A stretch of DNA of 37,059 nt, taken from IMG/VR virus record IMGVR_UViG_3300042868_001758, positions 1 to 37,059 of that record. One strand, 5' to 3'. Made by a program: the position numbers and the translations under genes. The first letter of the stretch is position 1. The number at the start of each line of letters is the position of its first letter. Positions 22,722 to 29,966 of the stretch are shown here, piece by piece. The notes under the pieces were generated by a model. The model ran no database searches, was not told where the DNA came from, and worked only from the letters and a program-made list of their open reading frames with translations. Origin of the DNA: a virus.

Positions 22722-24823
22722 CCCATCGCCTTATTGGGATTGATCTGGCGCTGTTGAGAAGTCTTGCCGTGCGCGTTCTGGCGAATGCGGTCAAGCATGG
22801 CGTACAACTTCTTCGTTCCGCCAGCCTGTTTAACTTGCTCTGGAGAGAGGTACGCTTCGCCGCGTGCGACACGCGCCTTCTGCTTACCCTCGATCGTGGT
22901 TGGGATCGAGTCGCTCATGCCGTCACCAGGGCCGTCGATAGGCTGCGCGTTGTACTTGCGCATGAGGGCTTCCAGCCCTGCATCTGTGCTGCCGTTACCA
23001 AGTGCAGAGACAACGTCCGCAGGAATAACGAACCCACCTGTGCGCAGCATGCCGCCAGCCTTGTTGCCACCGCCGTAGTCACGCTCACGCTCTTGGCGGA
23101 TCCGGGCTTCTTCCTTTGCCTGCTCAAACGCCAGACCTTCGGGACTCTTTTCACTTCGACCGTAATTGACGTAGTGACTCCACGCAAACATCTCCGGATC
23201 CATGCCGCTTTCTTCTGCGGCAGCAAGTACGTCGGGCTTTGACATCAAGTACGCACGGGCAGCGGGCGATATCGTAAACCGTTGCGCCTGCTCATCAAGC
23301 CAGCTTGACGATGCCGCCTTTGCGGTCTCCGCAGCTTTTGGAGCGTTGGCCTGCACCATCTCGTCCAGCGTCAACGGCTTGCGAGAGGGGGCGGTCGTAC
23401 CGGGCCCGGCAGGATTGACTGGCATCGCAGTAACACGATCACTACTTTCAGGCACTCCGTACCGCTGTGCGTAACCTGCGTTCGTGCGTGAACTAGAAGA
23501 CGGTAACTGCCCGTACAAATACATCATGGCGTCGGCACTAGGGCCGCTCATTCCTTGCGCAGGGCCGCGTGCGTAACGCCCCATTGCGCCGGGGTAGTAT
23601 GCGGGTGCGTTTGCTTGCACAGGAGCTTGTACTGGAGCTTGTACGGGCGTAGGTGTACGTACTGGTGCTTGTACTGGAGCTTGTACTGGAGCTTGTACTG
23701 GAGATTGTACTGGAGCTTGTACTGGAGCTTGTACTGGAGCTTGTACTGGAGCTTGTACTGGAGCTTGTACTGGAGCTTGTACTGGAGCTTGTACTGGAGC
23801 TTGCACAGGCGTAGGTATACGCACAGGAGCTTGTACTGGAGCTTGTACTGGAGCTTGTACTGGAGCTTGTACTTGGCGTCCCGTGGGAACAGGCTGTCCT
23901 GCTTGCGCGAAGGCCGCATTGTACGCAGCCTTGTTTGCTGCCTCTTTTGCTGCTATTTGCTCCATGACAACGCGCCCGCCGCCGGCCAAACTTACGAGCC
24001 CGCCTTCAGCCAATCGCGTGTAGGTGGGCCGGAAATAGCGCTTCTCGCCCGTGTAAGCAGAACCGGGCAAGTACTCTCCGCCGGTATAGCCCGCGTCATA
24101 GCGGTAGCGCGGCGCGTCGCCGTACTCGTCTTCAGGGTTACTGAACGGCTCGGGCGGAGCCATGACGACCGGAGCCGCAGCCATAGACGCACTTCTGATA
24201 AGGCCGGACGTATTACCCACGCTCTTCATGAACTCCGCTGGGTTTTGCGCGGCAGCATCAACGCTCTGCAAGAACGTCGGCTTCGCAACGGGCGAGGTGG
24301 CTGTTTGCGGCCAAAACTCTTGACCTTGCCCTAGCTCTGCGGTTGGTAACGAAGGTGTAACTGGCGGCGCAGCCGCAGCAGCATCGGCAGCAGCCTGCGT
24401 CCATTCAGAACTCAATGTCTCCTGGAAGGGTACTACGGGCGGGGTAACCGCAGCCGTGCCCGCCGCTTGCAAGCCAGCACCAATATTGGCACCACCATAT
24501 GCACCCAGGCCGCCAGCGATAGCGCCCATCAGGGGGTTCTCTTTATTGGATAGGGCACCGACACCTGCGCCGAGAGCCGCCGCGCCTGCTGCCGTAATAC
24601 CTGGAACGATAAAGTTCGCGCCAATCCCAATCAGCGTGGGGAGGATGTTCTTCAGGAACCCGGCTTCAGGCAATCCTGTGTCAGGATTGCGTGTGAGAGA
24701 GCCGCCATGAGCCATTGCAAGAGATTGCAACCCGCTGACTTCGCCGGGGGTCATGTGGACGAGCAACGAGTCTTCACCCCTCCCTCTAGACGCAAGATGT
24801 TGTGCAGCAGCTTGAAGGCTCAT
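22718..24823 (-). CDS. Virion-type protein with QAPV repeat tract, 701 residues
   Basis: The N-terminal LLVHMTPGEVSGLQSLAMAH segment is followed by a Gly/Ala-rich hydrophobic stretch (about residues 58-120: ILPTLIGIGANFIVPGITAA and onward). Residues about 278-290 carry AEGGLVSLAGGG, like the motif of the 536-residue protein. Residues about 318-404 are a VQAP repeat. The C-terminal domain has GGFVIPADVVSALGNGSTDA and a conserved-looking ARGEAYLSPEQVKQAGGTKK end, seen from memory in other phage virion proteins. It may span the membrane or reside inside the capsid. It starts at ATG 24823, with a weak GAGG upstream. No enzyme motif was seen. Confidence 0.75.
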   Translation of the reverse strand: MSLQAAAQHLASRGRGEDSLLVHMTPGEVSGLQSLAMAHGGSLTRNPDTGLPEAGFLKNILPTLIGIGANFIVPGITAAGAAALGAGVGALSNKENPLMGAIAGGLGAYGGANIGAGLQAAGTAAVTPPVVPFQETLSSEWTQAAADAAAAAPPVTPSLPTAELGQGQEFWPQTATSPVAKPTFLQSVDAAAQNPAEFMKSVGNTSGLIRSASMAAAPVVMAPPEPFSNPEDEYGDAPRYRYDAGYTGGEYLPGSAYTGEKRYFRPTYTRLAEGGLVSLAGGGRVVMEQIAAKEAANKAAYNAAFAQAGQPVPTGRQVQAPVQAPVQAPVQAPVRIPTPVQAPVQAPVQAPVQAPVQAPVQAPVQAPVQAPVQSPVQAPVQAPVQAPVRTPTPVQAPVQAPVQANAPAYYPGAMGRYARGPAQGMSGPSADAMMYLYGQLPSSSSRTNAGYAQRYGVPESSDRVTAMPVNPAGPGTTAPSRKPLTLDEMVQANAPKAAETAKAASSSWLDEQAQRFTISPAARAYLMSKPDVLAAAEESGMDPEMFAWSHYVNYGRSEKSPEGLAFEQAKEEARIRQERERDYGGGNKAGGMLRTGGFVIPADVVSALGNGSTDAGLEALMRKYNAQPIDGPGDGMSDSIPTTIEGKQKARVARGEAYLSPEQVKQAGGTKKLYAMLDRIRQNAHGKTSQQRQINPNKAMG
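23612..23872 (-). repeat. 12-bp minisatellite encoding VQAP repeats
   Basis: A 261-bp in-frame array of the 12-bp unit GGAGCTTGTACT (plus-strand reading). On the coding strand it encodes (VQAP)x4, VRIPTP, (VQAP)x8, VQSP, (VQAP)x3, VRTPTP, (VQAP)x2 and VQA. Most units are identical at DNA level. The two VR(I/T)PTP spacers are near copies of each other, so a larger block was duplicated. Confidence 0.95.
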
Positions 24824-24881
24824 TGGTGCCTCGCAGAAAAGGGGTTGTTAAAGTTTAGCATGTCGGGTGTCAAGGGCAAAG
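24824..24881. other. Short intergenic gap
   Basis: 58 nt between two minus-strand virion genes. It is AT-richer than its surroundings (GTTGTTAAAGTTTAGCA near the middle). I see no hairpin or clear promoter. It carries the start region of the 701-residue gene with a weak ribosome binding site. Confidence 0.4.
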
Positions 24882-26255
24882 TTACTGTGTGAGGTCGTAG
24901 AACGACATTGCGCCCCATCCGCCACCAGTACTGGCAAGTGTCCGTGCGCATAAGGTGTAAGTGTCGCTTACACCCGCTAAGGAAACGCCGAGTTGCAAAT
25001 CCCAGTTGTACGGGCTCGTGCTGTTTAGCGGGATTCTCCCGGACTTGCCCGAGGTGTATCCACTAGAAACTATCGTGCCGCCAGTTGTTGCCGTGGCGGT
25101 GTAGTCCACCTCGACGTTTGCGTCAGTGTCTGACGCTACCCAAGCTGCGCCCGTAAGCGTGGTGTTCTTGAGCAACGCGACTTCGTAGCTATCCGTAGTT
25201 GTCGGCAAGAAATCATAGCTGATGGGGATAACGACAGCGCCCAAAGCGGTCGAGGCAATTCGGATAGACGCCAACGGGTAGAACGCGGTTGTGATGAAGT
25301 TGCCGCCAGGGATGCTAGTTCTTCGAGCCATATGCTCGATAGATGTCTGCTCATAGCCCCCGTCAGAAATCACGGTTGAGCAAATCTGGCGCATGCTGGA
25401 TGCGGTCGTAGTAGCGGCGGTGTTGGTGATCTCGTACCGGACGGGAAGGATGGCCGTGGTCATATAGACCGTAGCGATGCTGTTGGCGTTATGGAACGTA
25501 TGGCACAGGATGAACTGGCCGTCGATGATGAAGCCGCAGCGCACAGAGCCAACGCCAAGCCACTCAAAATCCATCCACAGAATCTGGGCCTTGGACGCAT
25601 CGAGCACGAGCCCACTGTCACCCGTGCCGTCTAGCTTGTCGCCGTTCCAGTTCGCCTGAGTAACCGTGCGCGCATCGGAAGTGGCGCCGCTAATGTAGGA
25701 ACGCAGTACGAACGACTTGGTGGAATCCGCCTGCTGGAAGAACACGCCGTTCTGCGTGTTGAAGTAACCCACGCGCTGCCGCAACCCCGTCTTGGCCGCA
25801 TTCATGGCGAAGGTGGCCATCAACATCAACCCTTTTCCAGGCTGATACGGGAAGCTGCGGAAGGTCTGCCGCACAACCGAGGATCCAGACGACGTGATTA
25901 CATTTAGCTGAACTGACGACTCGTTTGGTAGGTATGTCGTCGTGCCACCCGTGGTCAGTGTGGTGTCGAACTGATTGTCGATTGCGTACCGATTCTGACT
26001 ATCAAAGAGCGTGTATGGCTGGCTGACTTGGAGCCGCCCGAAAGCATCAAGACTCGTGCTTTTGAAAGTGATGGGTATAGACGTGTTAGCAGCCACGAGT
26101 TGTCCTAAGATGTTGTCGAGTTGCCTGAAGTACAGCCGCAAAACATTGGCGAACTGCTCTTGATAGCGCGAGTCGTACTCGCCTGGGGCGGAGGGCAGCC
26201 GAGGCGCCACCACTTGGTTGATGGGGTACTCCGACGTGACGATTAGAGACGTCAT
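24882..26255 (-). CDS. Phage virion protein, possible tail/adhesion component, 457 residues
   Basis: Starts with the segment MTSLIVTSEYPINQVVAPRL and EYDSRYQEQFANVLRLYFRQ, a short helix that may anchor it to the virion. A beta-rich body follows, with the motif DAFGRLQVSQPYTLFDSQNR (about residues 70-89). That motif recurs, from memory, in phage structural proteins annotated as tail or adhesion proteins. There is no catalytic motif. The ribosome binding site (GGAGATAACT) overlaps the stop of the preceding gene. A beta-sandwich of the tail or baseplate type is possible, but the exact position in the virion is not shown. Confidence 0.7.
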   Translation of the reverse strand: MTSLIVTSEYPINQVVAPRLPSAPGEYDSRYQEQFANVLRLYFRQLDNILGQLVAANTSIPITFKSTSLDAFGRLQVSQPYTLFDSQNRYAIDNQFDTTLTTGGTTTYLPNESSVQLNVITSSGSSVVRQTFRSFPYQPGKGLMLMATFAMNAAKTGLRQRVGYFNTQNGVFFQQADSTKSFVLRSYISGATSDARTVTQANWNGDKLDGTGDSGLVLDASKAQILWMDFEWLGVGSVRCGFIIDGQFILCHTFHNANSIATVYMTTAILPVRYEITNTAATTTASSMRQICSTVISDGGYEQTSIEHMARRTSIPGGNFITTAFYPLASIRIASTALGAVVIPISYDFLPTTTDSYEVALLKNTTLTGAAWVASDTDANVEVDYTATATTGGTIVSSGYTSGKSGRIPLNSTSPYNWDLQLGVSLAGVSDTYTLCARTLASTGGGWGAMSFYDLTQ

Positions 26256-26257
26256 AG

Positions 26258-28414
26258 TTATCTCCTGCGCCCATCAGGACGGATGTTTATGCGCGTCGCA
26301 CCCATCTGCCACGTTGTGCCCAGCGCGGTGGACTCCACCTTGAACGCCATCTGCCGACCGCGAACCCGAACGTAAACGAACTCAGTGAACCGCTGCACGA
26401 GGTAGTTGTTCTGCACAGAGTAGTCGTTGACGCTGGCCACATCGGGGTTTGACGGCGCAGCGTTGTAAGCAGCGCCTGGGTTCTGCCGAGGTTTAACAGT
26501 CAGCGTTATCTCCGGAGACACGGCGGTTGAGCCGTCAAAACAAACGTCCGGAATGAGTGAATCAACGTATGCGTAGTGGTCGCCCTCACCGATGTCAAAG
26601 TCGGCGGATTGCACGTAGGCCGCCAGTGGGGAGGGTGGGTTCGTCGATCCGTCGTCGTTGCCGTTCTCGTGGTACAGGATCTGGCCATCGTAGTTCAGCG
26701 CAATAGGCGCAGCGAGATACGGCGAGTCAAGCCAAGCAGTACGAGCTAGATTGCCATACGCCCACACGCCTTCGAGGTAGTTGTAAATGGCGTAGCGGTC
26801 GATCGTGGTGGAGTTCGCAGAGCAGTAGAACCACCAGATTTCGTGGAACCCTTCATTGGTACCGGCAAAGAACTGGTAGCGCTGGCTCAGATTCAGATCG
26901 CCAAAGATGTACTGCCGAAGCGTGCAGCTCAAGGACTCCACCCGGCCCGAGTAGATGTAGAACTTGTCTACGCCCATCCAGTACGTGATGTTGTTGGCCA
27001 CTGCCGTCGAGTTGGGCGAGGCGATTGAGATGTTGTCGGCCAGGATGTCGAACTTCCAGACATACGGCGGGCCAAGGTACTGCATGGAGTACAGCGCGGC
27101 ATCCGTCCACACCAAGACTTCTTGACGTGTTTGTTGCGATGTCTGGATCTCGCTACCCCGGCTGAGTCGGAAGCTGCCAGCCTGATTAGTGATGGCCGGA
27201 GTCCAGATGTTGTAGTTCTCTTGGTCTGACCACCGCACCAGCATGGGGTCACGCACACTCGCGTTGTAGTCGTTGACGCCAAAAGTCAGAATGAACCGCG
27301 AACCATCAGACACAGTGGCGTGTGTACACACGGTCGGGCAATCGGCAACGGTCAGTGCGTGAGTACCCGTTTGGGTACCCGCAGTAGTGTTTATCGGGGC
27401 GCCAGCAAATGTCGCTGCAAAGTTCGCCGTCAACCCAGACACGTTAACTAAGTAGTACGTAGTGCCGGGAACCAAATTGGTCGGCAGCGCCCCGTTGGTT
27501 GTTGCAACGAATGTCGTGTTTTCTTCGAGCGCCGTCGTCAGCGTGATGACGCCGGGGTTAGCGTTCGTAACGGTAAACGCTTGCTGCGTAAGCAGCGTGG
27601 CGCGGTTGATAAGCGCGGGGTTACCCGGATCCGGTGACCAGATATACAGCCCCGAGTACCGGGGGTTCGAGATCAGTGCTTCGCCATAGTTGCACCCGCT
27701 CCACAGTTGCGCGTTTGAGCTGGCGTAGTTGGACGCAGTGTTGCCCCAAGCGCCGTCGCCCCAAGCATTCGTACCCCAGCCGGCAACGGGGAGGGTGTAG
27801 GTCGGGCCTGCATGTACCTGAAAGTACCCAATAACGCCCGCTCCGCCTGTGCCCGTATCGGCCACCGTCGCATTGACGCCCACGTTGATGGTGAACGTGT
27901 TGGTGGTGATTGTCGTTACGAGGAACTCGGAGTTCAGCACCGTGGCCGTGATCGCACCCCCCAACCCAACAGCGCCTGAGAAGGTCACGAAGTCGCCCAC
28001 GATACAGCCGTGGTTCGTGCAGTTGACCGTGACGATGGCCGTCAGGCCGATCGTGTTAGCCGTGAATGTGACGTCGCCTGCCTTGGTGGTGTAACGCAGG
28101 GGCGTGATGTCGGTGATTGCCCCACCCGTGCCGGTCTGCAGGTACAGCTTGGAGTTGGTACCATAGACAATTGGCGTGGTACCGGCCAGCGTCTGCCATG
28201 TGAACATCCAGCGCCCGACGCCCCAGAACGACCCGTTGTTAGTCGGTTTGAGGGGCTCTTCGGTAACGGTGAAGTCGCGTGTCCAGCCGCCGATCTTCTC
28301 GGGCACGCCTGATCGGAAGCGGATCTTGTCGCACTCAAACCACCCGCCCTTAGCAGTGAGCGCCGTGTTGTCGCGGTTGATGCCCGGCTTGAATAGCAGT
28401 TTTTGAATGGTCAC
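26258..28414 (-). CDS. Large beta-rich virion/tail protein, 718 residues
   Basis: Begins with GTG 28414. The opening FKPGINRDNTALTAKGGWFE and IRFRSGVPEKIGGW segments resemble the start of phage tail-hub or stabilisation proteins in podoviruses, from memory. The body is beta-rich with repeated Trp/Gly segments (AGWGTNAWGDGAWGNTASNY), an inserted Thr/Val-rich domain (about residues 110-205) and a C-terminal VRGRQMAFKVESTALGTTWQ. It is likely a structural protein at the tail or neck. It lies directly after the lysozyme gene, with five bases between them. An alternative would be a tail-tube or nozzle protein. Confidence 0.72.
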   Translation of the reverse strand: MTIQKLLFKPGINRDNTALTAKGGWFECDKIRFRSGVPEKIGGWTRDFTVTEEPLKPTNNGSFWGVGRWMFTWQTLAGTTPIVYGTNSKLYLQTGTGGAITDITPLRYTTKAGDVTFTANTIGLTAIVTVNCTNHGCIVGDFVTFSGAVGLGGAITATVLNSEFLVTTITTNTFTINVGVNATVADTGTGGAGVIGYFQVHAGPTYTLPVAGWGTNAWGDGAWGNTASNYASSNAQLWSGCNYGEALISNPRYSGLYIWSPDPGNPALINRATLLTQQAFTVTNANPGVITLTTALEENTTFVATTNGALPTNLVPGTTYYLVNVSGLTANFAATFAGAPINTTAGTQTGTHALTVADCPTVCTHATVSDGSRFILTFGVNDYNASVRDPMLVRWSDQENYNIWTPAITNQAGSFRLSRGSEIQTSQQTRQEVLVWTDAALYSMQYLGPPYVWKFDILADNISIASPNSTAVANNITYWMGVDKFYIYSGRVESLSCTLRQYIFGDLNLSQRYQFFAGTNEGFHEIWWFYCSANSTTIDRYAIYNYLEGVWAYGNLARTAWLDSPYLAAPIALNYDGQILYHENGNDDGSTNPPSPLAAYVQSADFDIGEGDHYAYVDSLIPDVCFDGSTAVSPEITLTVKPRQNPGAAYNAAPSNPDVASVNDYSVQNNYLVQRFTEFVYVRVRGRQMAFKVESTALGTTWQMGATRINIRPDGRRR

Positions 28415-28419
28415 TGTTT

Positions 28420-28875
28420 CTACCCCAATAGTGCGGCTTCTGCAGCCCGGCGACTAACCAATCCTGGAAGCACCCGACCACCGCCTCGAACCCATTTACG
28501 CAGTTCTTGTTTTGCGGCTTCTGGATCGTTTGCGTTGATTTTCTTGCGCAGCGTGGATGATTGCAGGTTACCAGTACCGAGGTTGAAAGCAAAATCCAAT
28601 ATCGCAGCAATCGCCCCAGGCCCCCAGTCTTTAAGGACTGGGCAAAGACTCAACACCCTCGGCTGTACAGCGCGAAGCTCGTGCATCAGCAGTTCTTCTG
28701 CGCGTTGCTTGGTAATTGCCGGGTCACTCAGCGTAACCCGTGCCCCGTTCTCATATCGAGTGGAGCCATAACCGATCGTCGCCACATTGGCCGGGCACAA
28801 ATAAGGCTTCAAAAACAGCCCTTCAAAGCGCCTGCACAGGCCCGCAGCAATGATCAGTTGCGGCTCATTTTCCAC
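28420..28875 (-). CDS. GH24 lysozyme (endolysin)
   Basis: A 151-residue muramidase of the T4/lambdoid lysozyme family that cuts peptidoglycan at the end of infection. The catalytic Glu18 is in RRFEGLFLKPYLCPANVATI. The second position of the Glu-8-Asp/Cys-5-Thr triad is Cys27 and the third is Thr33. TIGYGST and ILDFAFNLGTGNLQSSTLRK are the other family signatures. There is no N-terminal signal anchor, so export should rely on the holin. It begins with GTG 28875 inside the end of the holin gene (11-nt overlap), so holin and endolysin are translationally coupled. Confidence 0.93.
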   Translation of the reverse strand: MENEPQLIIAAGLCRRFEGLFLKPYLCPANVATIGYGSTRYENGARVTLSDPAITKQRAEELLMHELRAVQPRVLSLCPVLKDWGPGAIAAILDFAFNLGTGNLQSSTLRKKINANDPEAAKQELRKWVRGGGRVLPGLVSRRAAEAALLG

Positions 28876-29332
28876 GTTTTCCCAAGCTCCGGTCAGCGAA
28901 GAAGAACCCGAGGATGGCGCCTACCAGCTCCATGTCCCAGTCACCCATCTGGAAGTTCTGTGAGACCAGCTTACACACCCACAGGGTCAGCGCGATCGTA
29001 GCGGCTGCGGGCCGCACAACGCCGTTCCAGATGTCCACTACAGAGTAGCCGGTCGGTGCAAAAGCACGGGCCATCGCCGCGCCAAACGCATCAGCATCGG
29101 TTTTATCCACCATCGCCTGGGACTGCGCTTCGATGACTTTGATGCCAAGCTGGGCTTGCAGTTGCAACGTCTCTTGGTTGCGTGCGTGAGCGCGGTCGTC
29201 GATATCGCTTTGCAAGCGCAGCATTTCCAACTCGTGTGCGTTGTCTTGGCGCTTGTTGATGAAGGACGAGATTTCGCCCCACAGCATGCGAAAAACTGAG
29301 CCGCCAAGGAATGAAATCAGGGCACTGAGCAT
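28865..29332 (-). CDS. Holin, three-transmembrane GTA-type
   Basis: A 155-residue membrane protein next to the lysozyme gene. It has hydrophobic segments at the N-terminus (ALISFLGGSVFRMLWGEI), at about residues 105-122 (RPAAATIALTLWVCKLVS) and near the C-terminus (MELVGAILGFFFADRSLG), separated by a long charged helix (ELEMLRLQSDIDDRAHARNQ). This layout matches the three-TM holins first seen in gene transfer agents. It should form the membrane lesions that release the lysozyme. The ribosome binding site GGAGG before ATG 29332 is strong. Confidence 0.85.
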   Translation of the reverse strand: MLSALISFLGGSVFRMLWGEISSFINKRQDNAHELEMLRLQSDIDDRAHARNQETLQLQAQLGIKVIEAQSQAMVDKTDADAFGAAMARAFAPTGYSVVDIWNGVVRPAAATIALTLWVCKLVSQNFQMGDWDMELVGAILGFFFADRSLGKRGK

Positions 29333-29340
29333 AGGGCCTC

Positions 29341-29700
29341 CTACTTAAACCGGCGGAGTTTGAAGAGCGTGTGCAGGTACAGGGCCACGAGCTCGTCCAC
29401 AATGTTCTGGATCGGCGTGTCGGTCTTGTCGAAGGCTTTGTACCGAGCGCTCTCGATCTCGCCCATCTGGTACTCAAGTTCGTCGGCCACGTTGGGCTCG
29501 CCTTCAGGCTCCAGATATGGAATGGGCTTCATCATCCCGTGACGAACTTGGCAGACTTCTGCCAGCCTATCGGCGGCCTCGATGATGCCCTCATAGAACT
29601 CTTGCAGCGCGATGTGCGCAGCGTAGGACGTTGTCCTTAAGTGTTCCCGGTGCGCGATGTCCCGCGAGAGGAAGAGGATGGCGATGATTTCGTGACCCAT
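29341..29700 (-). CDS. Ferritin-like/Dps-like helical phage protein
   Basis: A 119-residue all-helical protein. The segment LRTTSYAAHIALQEFYEGII with EAADRLAEVCQVRHGM, and the later IQNIVDELVALYLHTLFKLR, resemble the four-helix phage proteins described as ferritin-like (DUF5856 type), from memory. The His/Glu residues could bind metal. It lies between a small membrane protein and the holin. In phages such proteins are of unknown role; metal storage, DNA protection and packaging have been suggested. A good ribosome binding site (GAAGG) precedes ATG 29700. Confidence 0.72.
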   Translation of the reverse strand: MGHEIIAILFLSRDIAHREHLRTTSYAAHIALQEFYEGIIEAADRLAEVCQVRHGMMKPIPYLEPEGEPNVADELEYQMGEIESARYKAFDKTDTPIQNIVDELVALYLHTLFKLRRFK

Positions 29701-29711
29701 AGGTGCCTTCG

Positions 29712-29957
29712 TTAAATCCGTGCGGTTGCAAGAGCGCCGAGGACGGCGCCTGCAATTGTCGCCAAAGCGTCCAGCAGTTCTGGGTTGCCCTTGTTTGATA
29801 CCTTGTCGTAGACCTCTTTAGCCACAGCCGCCACGGTGCCCGCCAGCAAGCCCGCAACCACGCCGAAGAAAAAATGCACGAGGATGAAGATCACCAACCC
29901 GTAGATCAGGTGGTTGGCTTTGTCTTGGGGGAGTTGTGGGGGTTGTGGGAGGTTCAT
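29712..29957 (-). CDS. Small membrane protein, 81 residues
   Basis: Starts with a Pro/Gln-rich tip (MNLPQPPQLPQDKANH) followed by two hydrophobic segments: LIYGLVIFILVHFFFGVVAG (about residues 17-36) and LLDALATIAGAVLGALATAR (about 61-80), joined by a charged loop (KEVYDKVSNKGNPE). It may be a second holin, antiholin or spanin-like lysis helper, given the lysis genes just downstream. AAGGAACACGC before ATG 29957 is a good ribosome binding site. Confidence 0.72.
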   Translation of the reverse strand: MNLPQPPQLPQDKANHLIYGLVIFILVHFFFGVVAGLLAGTVAAVAKEVYDKVSNKGNPELLDALATIAGAVLGALATARI

Positions 29958-29966
29958 GCGTGTTCC

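Noticed and set aside
23612-23872. CRISPR array
   Set aside because: The units are 12 bp, directly abutting and in frame, with no spacers of unique sequence.
23555-24334. Plus-strand ORF with a WSLY repeat
   Set aside because: It is the complement of the VQAP minisatellite; the real gene on the minus strand has a coherent N- and C-terminal domain.
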